From Oscheius onirici (lineage: Eukaryota; Nematoda; Chromadorea; Rhabditida; Rhabditidae), in NCBI GenBank assembly GCA_932521025.1, contig OW051473.1, positions 5,394,001 through 5,458,000 on the forward strand: 64,000 bases of DNA, given 5' to 3'. How positions within the stretch are numbered: the first letter of the stretch is position 1; each line of letters begins with the position of its first letter. The translations under genes and the position numbers were made by a program. Below the pieces are notes generated by a model. It was not told the DNA's origin. It saw nothing but the letters and a program-made list of their open reading frames with translations, and did not search any database. Positions 36,009 through 48,477 of this stretch are shown here, piece after piece.

Positions 36009-36582
36009 TCAGAAGTGAGATGAAGAATCTTTTCGTTCTTGTCGCGACCCGAAAGCAAGATATCCAACTGTAAGTCCAGCAACGACGGCAATACACAACC
36101 AGACATTGAATGTCATGAAACAGAGCATGAGAACGTAGCTGAAGCACAGTTGGATGCCGAAAAGAAGAGTCTGAAGCAGATGAGTCGGAGCGAACAATCG
36201 GCGAACGTAGCTGAAAGGCCTTTTATATTATGTTAATATTGAATTTACGGCAGTCCGTCTAAATTTTGGTAGCGCTCAAGTTTCCATCGAATAAGTTTGA
36301 TCAGCTCGGGAAAGAGAGCAAGTGCGAAGATAATAGCACTGGACCAGGCCATTTCTAGAATCTGAATTATTGTTTTTACGAAATGTGCTCACCTCCAGCA
36401 TTGCTGACTCCCCACGAGTCGAACAAAATGGTATCATCTGGTGTTATGTGAAAGTATGTCCACATTTGGTGTTTCATGCAGAGCATGTTGCCCATGTCAC
36501 CCATTTTCATTGTTGAACCACCCATGTCCATGGTGGAGTTACCCATCATTGGACCCATTGTCGGCATGTTCATGGCTAACAT
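36009..36582 (-). CDS. CTR-type copper transporter (SLC31), upstream gene of a tandem pair
   Basis: Three exons (36393-36582, 36249-36354, 36009-36210) sum to 165 codons plus stop. The N-terminal ectodomain is methionine-rich ([18 protein letters not shown], then [11 protein letters not shown]), as in copper-scavenging CTR1 proteins. Next comes [18 protein letters not shown], the family segment before helix 1. Helix 1 is [20 protein letters not shown]. Helix 2 has M-x3-M ([15 protein letters not shown]). Helix 3 has the G-x3-G packing motif ([10 protein letters not shown]). The start ATG (36580-36582) follows TTTGTTTCAG, a likely trans-splice site. Differs from its neighbour mainly in the long Met-rich ectodomain. 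Confidence 0.92.
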
Positions 36583-38950
36583 CTGAAACAAAAGCAATGG
36601 GTTTGAAAGTCAACTGTAAAGTGGAAACAAATACAAAATATTTGCGGTTATCACTACTAGACAAACTCTGTAGCCCTTATCAGAAAACAGCAATGAACGA
36701 CTATTTTTGCATTCGTAAGCATTCAAAGAGAGGTTTATGTCAAAAAACTATGTTGATTGTGATAAGATGCCTCAAAAGTTTTTCAAAGCGTTATGTTTTA
36801 AACTAAACTAGCTGCCTGCGGCAGCCTCCGCTGGCAAATTTCAGGATTTTGTTTGCGATCCTCAAAGGTAGAAAATCAATTTTATCGTAATTTCCTACTA
36901 ATAACAAATTAGCAAAACAAAAATTCTCTGGGCGGACTCGAACCCGTGTTGTTTGCGTCAAACGTCCACTTACCACTACATAAAAATTTTGGCTACGGAC
37001 AAACAAACAAACAAATACACAGAGTCAGCCACAGACATCATAAAATTTTAATAGTTTAGATTTTTTGGCCTTGGTTTATAACAGAATGCTAATAGGCAGC
37101 AGTCGAAAAACTCAAGTGGCAATGTGGACAAGGTAGGCTGTCCAGTGACGATAAGATAGCAAACTGTAAACATTTTGATAGTAGAAAGGTCAATTACTGT
37201 CTATTTGTATATTATTTGTTTTCAGATTGGCCATAGCGTTAATCCTCTCCCGAAGCCTTCGAGGTTGTTTATGCTGATGTGTGTCAAATTACGTCCAATT
37301 TAGGCTATCCGCCGGGACTGTGATTCTCGTGACTACTCACACGCTGCTCCGAGTTTCTTTCGTAACCTTCGTAATGGCCAAATCTCATGATTATTCTGCT
37401 CATTTGTCTTGTGTGAATAATTCCTGCCTCGTGTACATAATATATCAAGTTTGCGTAAGACATCAAAATGAACATTCTTGAGCAGCTTGTTAGTCAGCGT
37501 ATCAGCAGTTCGTTTGTTGTCTTCACGACAAAACATGGCATTGTGTTCGCAATCCGTCGGCTCGTCCGGAATTCATTAATGGAATCGATGCGCCTTAATC
37601 CATTGCCTGCTGCTCACTAAGAGACATTATGTTCAGTTTGAAAGCCATGTTGTCACGCCTTTAAGGCACTGCCCGTTCCAAAATGCCCTTTGCTCGGCGC
37701 ACTTTCTATGAAAATTTTCCCGCTCAGTTGCCCTTCTCAGATCATTTTTTATCCGCTCCTGGGCCAAGAGGTGTAATACATTCGAGACGGCATCATGTTT
37801 CTTCCCGTCCTCTGCTTATCTCACTATACTCCATGATGTCCTCATTCCATCAAATCTGACTAAATCTCGCTCTCCCACGACTAGTCGTTGATTGAAGGGT
37901 TGCAGCTGCAAGCCAGGAACAAAAATAGCTGCACATTGTTTATCTTCGGATGAGTTGGATGAAACTCGTTTTATTACTTCGTCAATACTCGGTCGTGTCT
38001 TCTTATAATGAATCACCCCCTTCGCGTGTTCAGTCTTCATTTTCTCTTTACAATCTGTTCATTCTGATTGCCATATCCCTGGAAACATTCAGTCATTCAT
38101 CTGCCAGTCTAATGCAATTTACCCGGGAGCCGTGTCGTCTTTTCCATAGGGCTGGTTACATGGGCCAATTCAATTTGCAATTGTCTGTGCCTCAGTCCCA
38201 TTAAGAACAAGCGATGTCTCCATCTCTGATCGTGTTCCCGCTCACACTTATTTTCTTTTTTCATTCCATACTTTCAATTAAACTATTTCACTTTTCAGGA
38301 TATCCATCAGGTAGTGGGTAGTTATGAGTCTTACGGGTTCAACAATGCAGGCATACAGACAGTGAGTTGTTTTTCAGTATCATTGCATGGAAGAATTGGA
38401 TTTGTTGCCATGGTATCCGCGTGATTGTGACAACAGTGTGTTTAAGTTCCCATATGTATTTAGAGTGACCATTGATTTGCACAAGTTTATATTTTGACCC
38501 ACTACAAAAATAGCGCTGATATCGATTTTTAGAAGCTTTTGCACGCAAATTGCAAAATATCTAATGGATCTGCGTCCTCGGCGACCTATTCGCGCCGTCA
38601 TAAAAATGTGCTTTGACTCATAGCCGGAACATAAGAGCTGGGCGTCACGCCATAAACCGTTTTTTGTCTGAGGTCGTAAACGACTTTCCGTCCTGTATCC
38701 CCTCGTGTAATTGTGGTTATGGTCAAATTGCTCTTTACGCAGCTGTGTCTCTCGTCGCATTGTATTCGCCGCATCGGGCGCCGCCCGATCGATTCGCCAA
38801 CCTCCCATGCCGGTCCTCGTCCCAGTCCGCTTGTTTCGTAACTCTAAATCAATGTTTTCATCCACGTTCTAGGCAACTTCGTCTCTAGAAATTCATTTAC
38901 GCTATAGTAATTGGAATCTTTTCAGACGGAAAATTGAAAACTTGGGAAAG
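36583..38950. other. 2.4-kb intergenic region with a tRNA-like element
   Basis: Lies between the copper-transporter pair (minus) and klc-2 (plus), so it should include both promoters. A tRNA-like element sits at 36920-36990. A short GC-rich inverted repeat (CTGCC and GGCAG) lies near 36812-36824. Open frames on both strands at 38380-38888 have no supporting features. Confidence 0.4.
36920..36990 (-). repeat. tRNA-like element (degenerate tRNA or tRNA-derived repeat)
   Basis: On minus the 71-base element begins AAAATTT and ends GAATTTT, which can form a 7-bp acceptor stem with one G-T pair. An A-box-like TAGTGGTAAGTGG and a perfect B box, GGTTCGAGTCC, are present at tRNA-like spacing. The T stem and anticodon stem are poor (the GTTTG/CAAAC pair leaves only a 3-base loop), so it is unlikely to be a working tRNA. 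A tRNA pseudogene or Pol III-transcribed repeat is more likely. Confidence 0.5.
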
Positions 38951-41632
<2,682 letters not shown>

Positions 41633-42804
41633 TAGTGCTGACTCCTCTCTCTCCCCTCTTCCCCGATAAATCTTTTACAAGGTACCAATAGTCGTTGTGG
41701 CATCTAGCTCTTTCTCTATCTTTCTGCATGAACTATCTGCCGACGGGCTCGGCTTTTAAAAGCTATTCAATTCTTGGGATCCTTCAGTCATATCCTTGGC
41801 CAATTGCCAAAAATTCAGTTATTGAACTTTTCAAAGAAAAAAAATCGATAATTTATACCTATTCTTTGTACATTTCTATCGGTACTGGCACAATAAAATT
41901 TGTTGTGATTGTGATTGTTCCGCATGCTGCTTTGACCGTCTACACGAAGCTAGCATTAGATAAAAACTCTTTTTGTTTCTTAAGCTAGATTTTGTTAATG
42001 ACCACACAAACTGTCTTTTCAGATGTCTGATCAACGTAGAAGTGATAAAATGGAACGAAGTATTTTCTAAATTGTCGCCTTCCACGAATCAACGTATGGT
42101 CTCTGCCTCACAGTTGTCTACAGCCCTGTTGTGCCTTAACTAAAGCTGAATCTCGTTTTTCGAGACCCTACTCTCTTCATAAAATGCAGGTCTGCAAAAT
42201 CCCTACATCCGCTTTCTGCTTTATAATTTGTCTTTTATGACCTAGAGCTACGCCTGCTTTTATAAATAACATCTTGAGAATTGCCTTTGGGACAACTGTG
42301 ACCGATTCCCGGATTGATTCCTGGATTTCTTTCTTAGTTGCCTAAATCTTTTTATTTCTCAATTCCTTCCCTGCTACATTCATCATAGATCTCTGCGTTT
42401 CGCCTTTTACAAGTTCCTTTAACAATGTGCCCTTTATACGCCTTTTTTAACGAATAAACTGATTTTCCTGTTAGTCATTTTTTCGTTGAATATTTCTTTT
42501 GTCATTTCTTCTTCGTCTTCTGGACTTGTTTGAAGTTCGTGTGTTAAAGTCAGAACAATTTTCCAACAAAACAGCACATGTATTTTTCACGTGTACGTTT
42601 CTACTCAAGTTAGGAATCAACAGAAAATAAGCAGTGTATTTATTTGCAAAAACTTGTACATAGCGAGCCCATTTTAAACAGTTTATCTCAAAGCTAGAAA
42701 ATCGTTATAGGCTCTGAAATGCAACAAGTCTCCAATTTTATTAACCAGCATTCTGCTTCCACAGAACCAAAGTATAAGTGAAGGGTGAAAATCATTGAGA
42801 TCAT
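41633..42804. other. Convergent intergenic region after klc-2
   Basis: 1.2 kb, AT-rich, between the klc-2 stop and the stop of the minus-strand gene at 42805. Holds both 3' UTRs. The two plus-strand open frames here (41328-41543 within the last klc-2 intron, and 41695-41988) have no coding features. Confidence 0.5.
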
Positions 42805-44131
42805 TCATATTCCGCATTGATGGCCAAACTTTCTATTTTCATTCATCCAGAAGATGTTGACGTCGTTAACGTGGTTTACGATAGCGTTGAAGCCGTTCAT
42901 CATCTTTTTGTGTTCAAGGTAATCGAGACGAAACTGGTTGACGATCTGATGAACGTAAAATGTGAAAAAAAAGAAGAAAATCTCCACCTTTGGACATCTC
43001 TCGCACAAATCGCTCCAGAGCAGCTGCTGAGCTACGCCAGGACATTTCCAGAACCCAATGACTCCATAATATTTGTGAAGCGTCTTCTTTGTTTCATCAT
43101 TTGTAAAAGTTTCACTAACCACCGCCAGAATTTTAGTTGGAATCTGAAGAATGATAAGTTAGCTTTAAAATTGGCTACCTTTCCCATATCAATGTGATTA
43201 ACTTGCAGTAATTTCCAGGAAAGGACCAATTTTTCGATGTATCGCTTTTGATAAATGTATTCCAATCTCGACCTTTCGGAATAGTCCTCGAGAAAATATT
43301 GTTCTTCAATTAATTTGTTAAGGTGTTCGTTCTGAACAATGTTAATGATTAATGTTAATATTAACAAACAACTTACATAGGCTTGTGAGATGTCGTTAGG
43401 TTCCATACCGACCCAAAAATCATCTTGCCAGACATCCTCCAAAACTCTAATCTGTACTCTTCTGCTTTTCTGTAAAATAAATATTAATAAAACTAATTGT
43501 ATATCAAATAAATATTAATAAAACCAAGTATCTACTTACAAAGTGTTCGGTTTTGTCGTCTTTGGAAGCCTTAGGTAATGCTTGAATTAGCGCATTGTAT
43601 GGATCCTAAATTGAAATGTAAGTGCACCATTTCTTTTCGAATTACATTCGGCAGTGGAGAATCGAAAACATCGACTAGCATGTCTTTGCATCCGTCATTT
43701 ACCGATGTTTTGCCCTGTGGGCTAGGAGGCCTCGGAAGCCTATGACTTAGATTTTCCCATTCATCATCGCTTTCTTCATCTGTTTTCATATTTCTTAAAA
43801 ACATTTAAATCAAAATCGAATAGTAGCTTACGTATTAACTGTACTTTTTTCATTCGATTGTGTGGCAACAATTTCTACAATTCTTTCGTCGTTATTCACT
43901 GGTTGTTCCTGTTGTAAGTCAGCATTTTGGTCCAGCCAATCTTTAAAACTTGGCTCCGGTTTTACAGCATCACTTTGAAAACGTTGAGCGTTGTTCTAAA
44001 CAAGCGTTTTTTTAAGAAAACACCAAATGTCATACTTGTGTACTCACTGGTACTCCTGGCTCAGGCGTCATCTCGTATGGAGGACTGAACTTTGTTACCA
44101 CCGGTCGTTCGAAACAATCGCGTGCGTCCAT
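42805..44131 (-). CDS. Uncharacterised acidic protein, possibly second gene of an operon or C-terminal part of the chromodomain gene
   Basis: A run of phase-consistent short exons. A likely start is ATG 44129-44131 (MDARDCFERPVVTKFSPPYE). Acidic, proline-rich segments follow (MKTDEESDDEWENLSHRLPR, LPRPPSPQGKTSVN). Then a Leu/Tyr-rich, helical half contains DVWQDDFWVGMEPNDISQAY, SRLEYIYQKRYIEKLVLSWK and KKTLHKYYGVIGFWKCPGVA, and the end is VNHVNDVNIFWMNENRKFGH before TGA 42805-42807. About 330 residues. I recognise no domain. A nuclear protein is suggested by composition only. The preceding open sequence GSPPASE is in frame with the ATG after an acceptor (CTTGCAG), so the start could also be further upstream. 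Confidence 0.6.
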
Positions 44132-44334
44132 TTCCGAAGCCGGAGGGCTACCCTGCAAGTTATATGGTAAGACGATAAAATGAGAACAATTTATTTTTGA
44201 CAAGGACCTGGTGGGAAGGTGGAAAGACTTTACGAAATTACATTCGGCAGTGGAGAATCTTTAAGACTTTAAATGAGGTCGGACATAATACAAGTAAATA
44301 AATAGATGGCAGTGAGATCAGTCTGCTTTGACAA

Positions 44335-45072
44335 TTACTTAAACCCGATAAAACGTGCCAGGGTGGAGAACATTCTTGATCCATATTCAGAGTTGTGTTG
44401 TTTTGTATCTTTTTTGTTGTCTTCGCCTTCATCCTCATCTTCTTCCTGAAGAAAGAGTTGTAAATGAAAAGTGAAACAGTATACCTGTTCTTCGAAAGAG
44501 CTGTTCATGGGATCGGCACCTCGGTACTTTTTACGGATCATCTTTGGCGGAGGACTGTCACTTCCAGCTCGCATATCAGATCCACTGCTGTAGTCGTCAT
44601 TACTCGACGATTCTTTGTAAGTGCGAACTCTGAATTCAACTTAGGTCCATACTGCTATCTTCTTACCTCCGAGCAGAGTTACGCTTGCTGGTTGTTGGTT
44701 GAGATATTTCTCGACGAACTGACCTAGTTTTGGTCTTAGCTGAGGTGCTTTCCACGCTACTTCTTGCAGCAGATCTTGGTGTTGAACTTCTTCTGCTTTT
44801 CGAAGCCCAGTACGCAGCTTCCAGCTCAGGAGCGCTCTGTAAAAGAGTCAAAATTGAAATATAACTGTTCAACTCACAAATCCGTCGGCTTGAGTCCAGC
44901 AGTCATCTTCAGGCCCATATCCCTTCCAGCGGACAAAGTACTTGTAACCGCCAGGAGTCTTCTTATGCTTTAAGATTTGCTCGACCTGGAATACAATCAA
45001 GATGACCTAGACAGCTAGAAAACTGACTTCATAGTCCTCTTCGCCAGCGGAGGAATCGCCTGAGCTGGACAT
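44335..45072 (-). CDS. Chromodomain protein
   Basis: Five exons (45028-45072, 44878-44985, 44667-44836, 44485-44629, 44335-44445) sum to 192 codons plus stop. After a short Ser/Gly/Glu-rich start (MSSSGDSSAGEEDYE) comes a chromodomain: VEQILKHKKTPGGYKYFVRW, then KGYGPEDDCWTQAD. The aromatic-cage positions (Y of DYE, W of RWKG, and the aromatic of CWT) are present, so methyl-lysine binding is plausible. The rest is Ser/Arg-rich and acidic (EEDEDEGEDNKKDTKQ), ending STLARFIGFK. Chromodomain proteins of this size resemble HP1-like or CEC proteins, but no chromoshadow domain is evident unless the downstream exons belong to it. The stop lies about 200 bp before the next start on the same strand. 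Confidence 0.85.
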
Positions 45073-46610
45073 GTTGCCTAAAAACAAAATATCTTTAAAT
45101 ATTCTAAACAAAAGGTGTTCGTAAAAATTGTGCTATGGCTTGGCGAAGAACGCCACAGAAGACGCGAAGTACGCAATATGTTGCGTACATTACAGTAGAA
45201 CGGAACATGTAAAACTTATAAACGTTAACAGAAGTCGTACATTTACAGTTTGACATGTGGAACTATTTTTAGTTTACACCATAATGTGAAAAAATATAAG
45301 AAAGTAATTGAATATACTGTGCTACTGAACGTTAACGCTAGTTATCGATTGTATTGTCCGTGCCTTCAAATACGTAGACTACAGCGCGTTTATTTTCAAA
45401 GGTTATACTGGAATGAACATACACATGGCTGCAAAGCTCGCAACTGATTATTGAAAGCAAACAGAAAAAAACACCTGAACTATCGAAAGCACGAACATGT
45501 GACATTTTTTTCCAAAACGAGTTTTAGCGTGAAGTTAGTTGGGTAACGGAGATTCGTTTGGAACAAGTAGGAGTTTTCATATGCTATACTTTTTCAATCA
45601 TAAAAACGATCAAAGGACTCAACTGTATCGCATTTTCTTGTCAGAATATTAAGAATTTTAATTGTCAGAGAGAATAGCCGATCCATTGAGAAAATCCCAT
45701 TTATTGACACCGTAGACGTTCAACCAAGTTTACAATACAGACCAGGAGTAAAATTTTATTAAATTCCGTGCACAGTAAAACTTGTCATGGTATTCGAGGA
45801 ACCAACAGGGGCATATTGTTTGTCCATTGTATGTGAGAATAATCTAAGACGAGATGGCATTTTCTAGTCGACCACTTCTTGCCAGTCCCATGTGGCGCAA
45901 AAGTTTTGTAGATGGATGTCTTCCTTTCTTTTGAATGCATTTTGACCGCATGCTCGAGGTCCAAATCTCCAAAGGTTTAGGTGTAAATGACTTCTCGAAG
46001 TGTGAGCCCTAACCTACCGGAAGAGTCCGGAGGTCCACACGTCACTTGACTCAAAACCTCCGCACTGGAGATAATATGGCCTTCCAGTTCATGAACTGAA
46101 CCGAAAATTTATTCAATCACTGGTCAAGCGAAAATGTTCCTGGAAAAGTTCATAGATTAGTCTAGACTAGCCCAGGAATAGTTCGATTAAACTTAAAAGA
46201 AACTACTGTGCTCGAAGAAGCTCTCAGAGCTGAAGAAATACCGTTTTGTACATGCAATTGAAGAATTTTGTGAGCCATACTGTTCTTTCGTTCGTCACAC
46301 ATCCCATCGTGTGTCTTCAGAACTGCCTTACTTACTACAAGTAATGTGATCTTCCAATGTTTGCTTTTACCCTCGAAGGTGAAGCCTCGCTGCGCATCTG
46401 AATTTGCAGTCGAGTGACAGCATGAAGATAACAAAAACTGTCAAGCATACGATCTCGCCTTCATTTCTGCTGACGTGCCCATTACCTAGTTCAGAATACA
46501 TCAATTCGTCTAGAAGGTGGTGGTGGTGCATTTCACAAACCTCCCATCACCCACGCCATATGGGGCGGAGTCATCTGGCGGCGCACTACACACCTCCACT
46601 GCGTAATGCT
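45073..46610. other. 1.5-kb intergenic region
   Basis: Between the divergent chromodomain gene and the secreted-peptide gene. AT-rich with no supported exon up to 46400. A GC-box-like GGGGCGGAG occurs at about 46562, close upstream of the peptide start. Confidence 0.4.
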
Positions 46611-46983
46611 ATGCTGTGGTTGACAGTTCTAGTCCTTGTATCCACAGCACTGTCCGCCAGAATGCCATCAAAGTTTTCGTTAGGTACGTATTACTCCACA
46701 TATCGTAATCATCTTTCTTGCTATCTCATCAGTTTACGTTTTCAGATAGGCGGTTTCCATATTTGGGAAATGTTTTGTACGGCGACTACGATTATTTCTA
46801 CAGAAACACGCGTGATGTTGAGGAAGATCCACCAAAGTGAGTCCTTTGCTCTTGTTATAATTGAACAGATCAATGATAGTTTGATAACGCCGTGTCAAAC
46901 AAAGTTAAGTCAATGATTTTATAATGCTAAAAGAATCAAAACAACTTTTTAGTCTCGACCATAATGAACAAGCAACTTTTTGA
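46611..46983 (+). CDS. Small secreted peptide precursor, 64 residues
   Basis: Three tiny exons (46611-46683, 46746-46836, 46953-46983) join in phase to 64 codons plus stop. The first exon is a clean signal peptide (MLWLTVLVLVSTALSAR). The mature part has a dibasic RR followed by FPYLGNVLYGDYDYFYRNTR, then an acidic tail (DVEEDPPNLDHNEQATF). The dibasic cleavage site and Tyr-rich core are consistent with a neuropeptide-like or other processed secreted peptide (inference). No cysteines in the mature chain. Not recognised. Splice donors and acceptors are all good. Confidence 0.65.
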
Positions 46984-48477
46984 GCTTACTGATGGTTGAA
47001 CAGTCATTCCGAGGTTGCTCTGAAACCAAGCACATTAGCCGGATCAGTAGCGCTTTTGCTTCTTAATCGTATTAGATCGTTGTCGTTTAACATGGAAATG
47101 TCGCAGTAACGCATGATTAACACGATACGTAGACGGTTCTCTTCTTTGCTCTTTGACTTGACCCGACTATTCTTGACCATTGAAGCTTATTCAACCACAA
47201 GAAAAATGCGCTTTTTGAGTCGTACCCCACAAAGATGACAATGGCATCACTTACTAGTGACGTGTGAAAGTATAGCAGCTCTCTGGGGTCCTTTTTTTGA
47301 CCGGGTGGGCCCAATCATATGATGCCAAGTCGTGGGACAAATTTAAAGTCGTCCACAATTTCATGGTCCGTCGCTTCGCCCACCTAAGATGTCAAAATAC
47401 TGGTTTAAGAAAAAGTCTGTAAGACTCTGCAACTAGGATTTCTTGTCATGTCGAAGTTTGATGGCGCTATGACGAATCTTTTGACACAAGTTTCAGTAAT
47501 TTGGCAGTATAGCAATTATCCACACGAAGCAATTAAGAACCCTCAATTTTTGTGGATTGCCGCTATAGAACAAAAGAGAGCACTTGGATGGAGGGCTTAA
47601 GAGTTGAAACTTCATCATCGAAATGTTTTGTTTTCAGACACGAGAAGCCACGTCCTTTACGCTTCGGCTGACAGCACGATCGTACAAAATAAATCTATCT
47701 CGCCTTGTTAAATCATTGTGATATTCGTCTCTATGATAGCAAAACAAAGTTTTGTCACCACTGTGCAAAGTTTTTGAAAGGATAACCTTTGATTTCGAAA
47801 TGCCTTTCGAGAAGACGTAATAGGGATTGTCTTTCGCATATTTTCGATATTTTATCTTTTGGTATAAACGTCAGAAAGAAACAACTTTCGTGAATTCTGT
47901 AAACCTTGAAGACACACTTCTGCTGTCCACTGCATTCAGACCTTACACAGGTTGTAGATCTTGCGATTGAACAAACAAAACGCACTTGTTTTTTCATAAG
48001 CTTATTGCGATATGTTCAGCTAACCTAAGGTTGATATGGGGGTTCAAGTTTCATAGGGCATGTTTTTCAACAACGTTATTTTGGTTCCTTGAGGCCGGAA
48101 ATGTGTAGAAATTGTAATCGAAGTCAAACGTCCAGTTTGACGTTATAATGCAGCTAATTTCGTCCACGGTATCTAGGTTTACTTTTCCCTGATATACAAT
48201 TAGCTCAACGCTTCATCAGCTTCAATGCAATCTGAAAAGCAAATTTGAGCGTCACAGTGTCTGTCTCAGTGAACAAAATTATAATCTTTATATACCACAT
48301 ATATTGCCTCAATAAATTATTACAGTTTCACAAAATTGTACTGAACAAACACATACACGTAGGTGAAAGTTCTCATGGGAAAGGCGACACATTTGACGTC
48401 ATGATGGCTTGTCATAAAAGAACAAAATTCCGGCTATGACACTAGTACTTCTAATGGGAAATAAATTAAGAGTTCAA
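46984..48477. other. 1.5-kb convergent intergenic region
   Basis: Lies between the secreted-peptide stop and the stop of the moulting-cycle gene. Short open frames only, with no coding features. Confidence 0.45.

Noticed and set aside
38380..38865. Minus-strand open frame of 161 codons upstream of klc-2
   Set aside because: Arg-rich low-information translation with no acceptor-donor pattern; overlaps a plus-strand open frame equally lacking support.
42817..43197. Plus-strand open frame of 126 codons
   Set aside because: Antisense to the last exons of the uncharacterised minus-strand gene, which join in phase.
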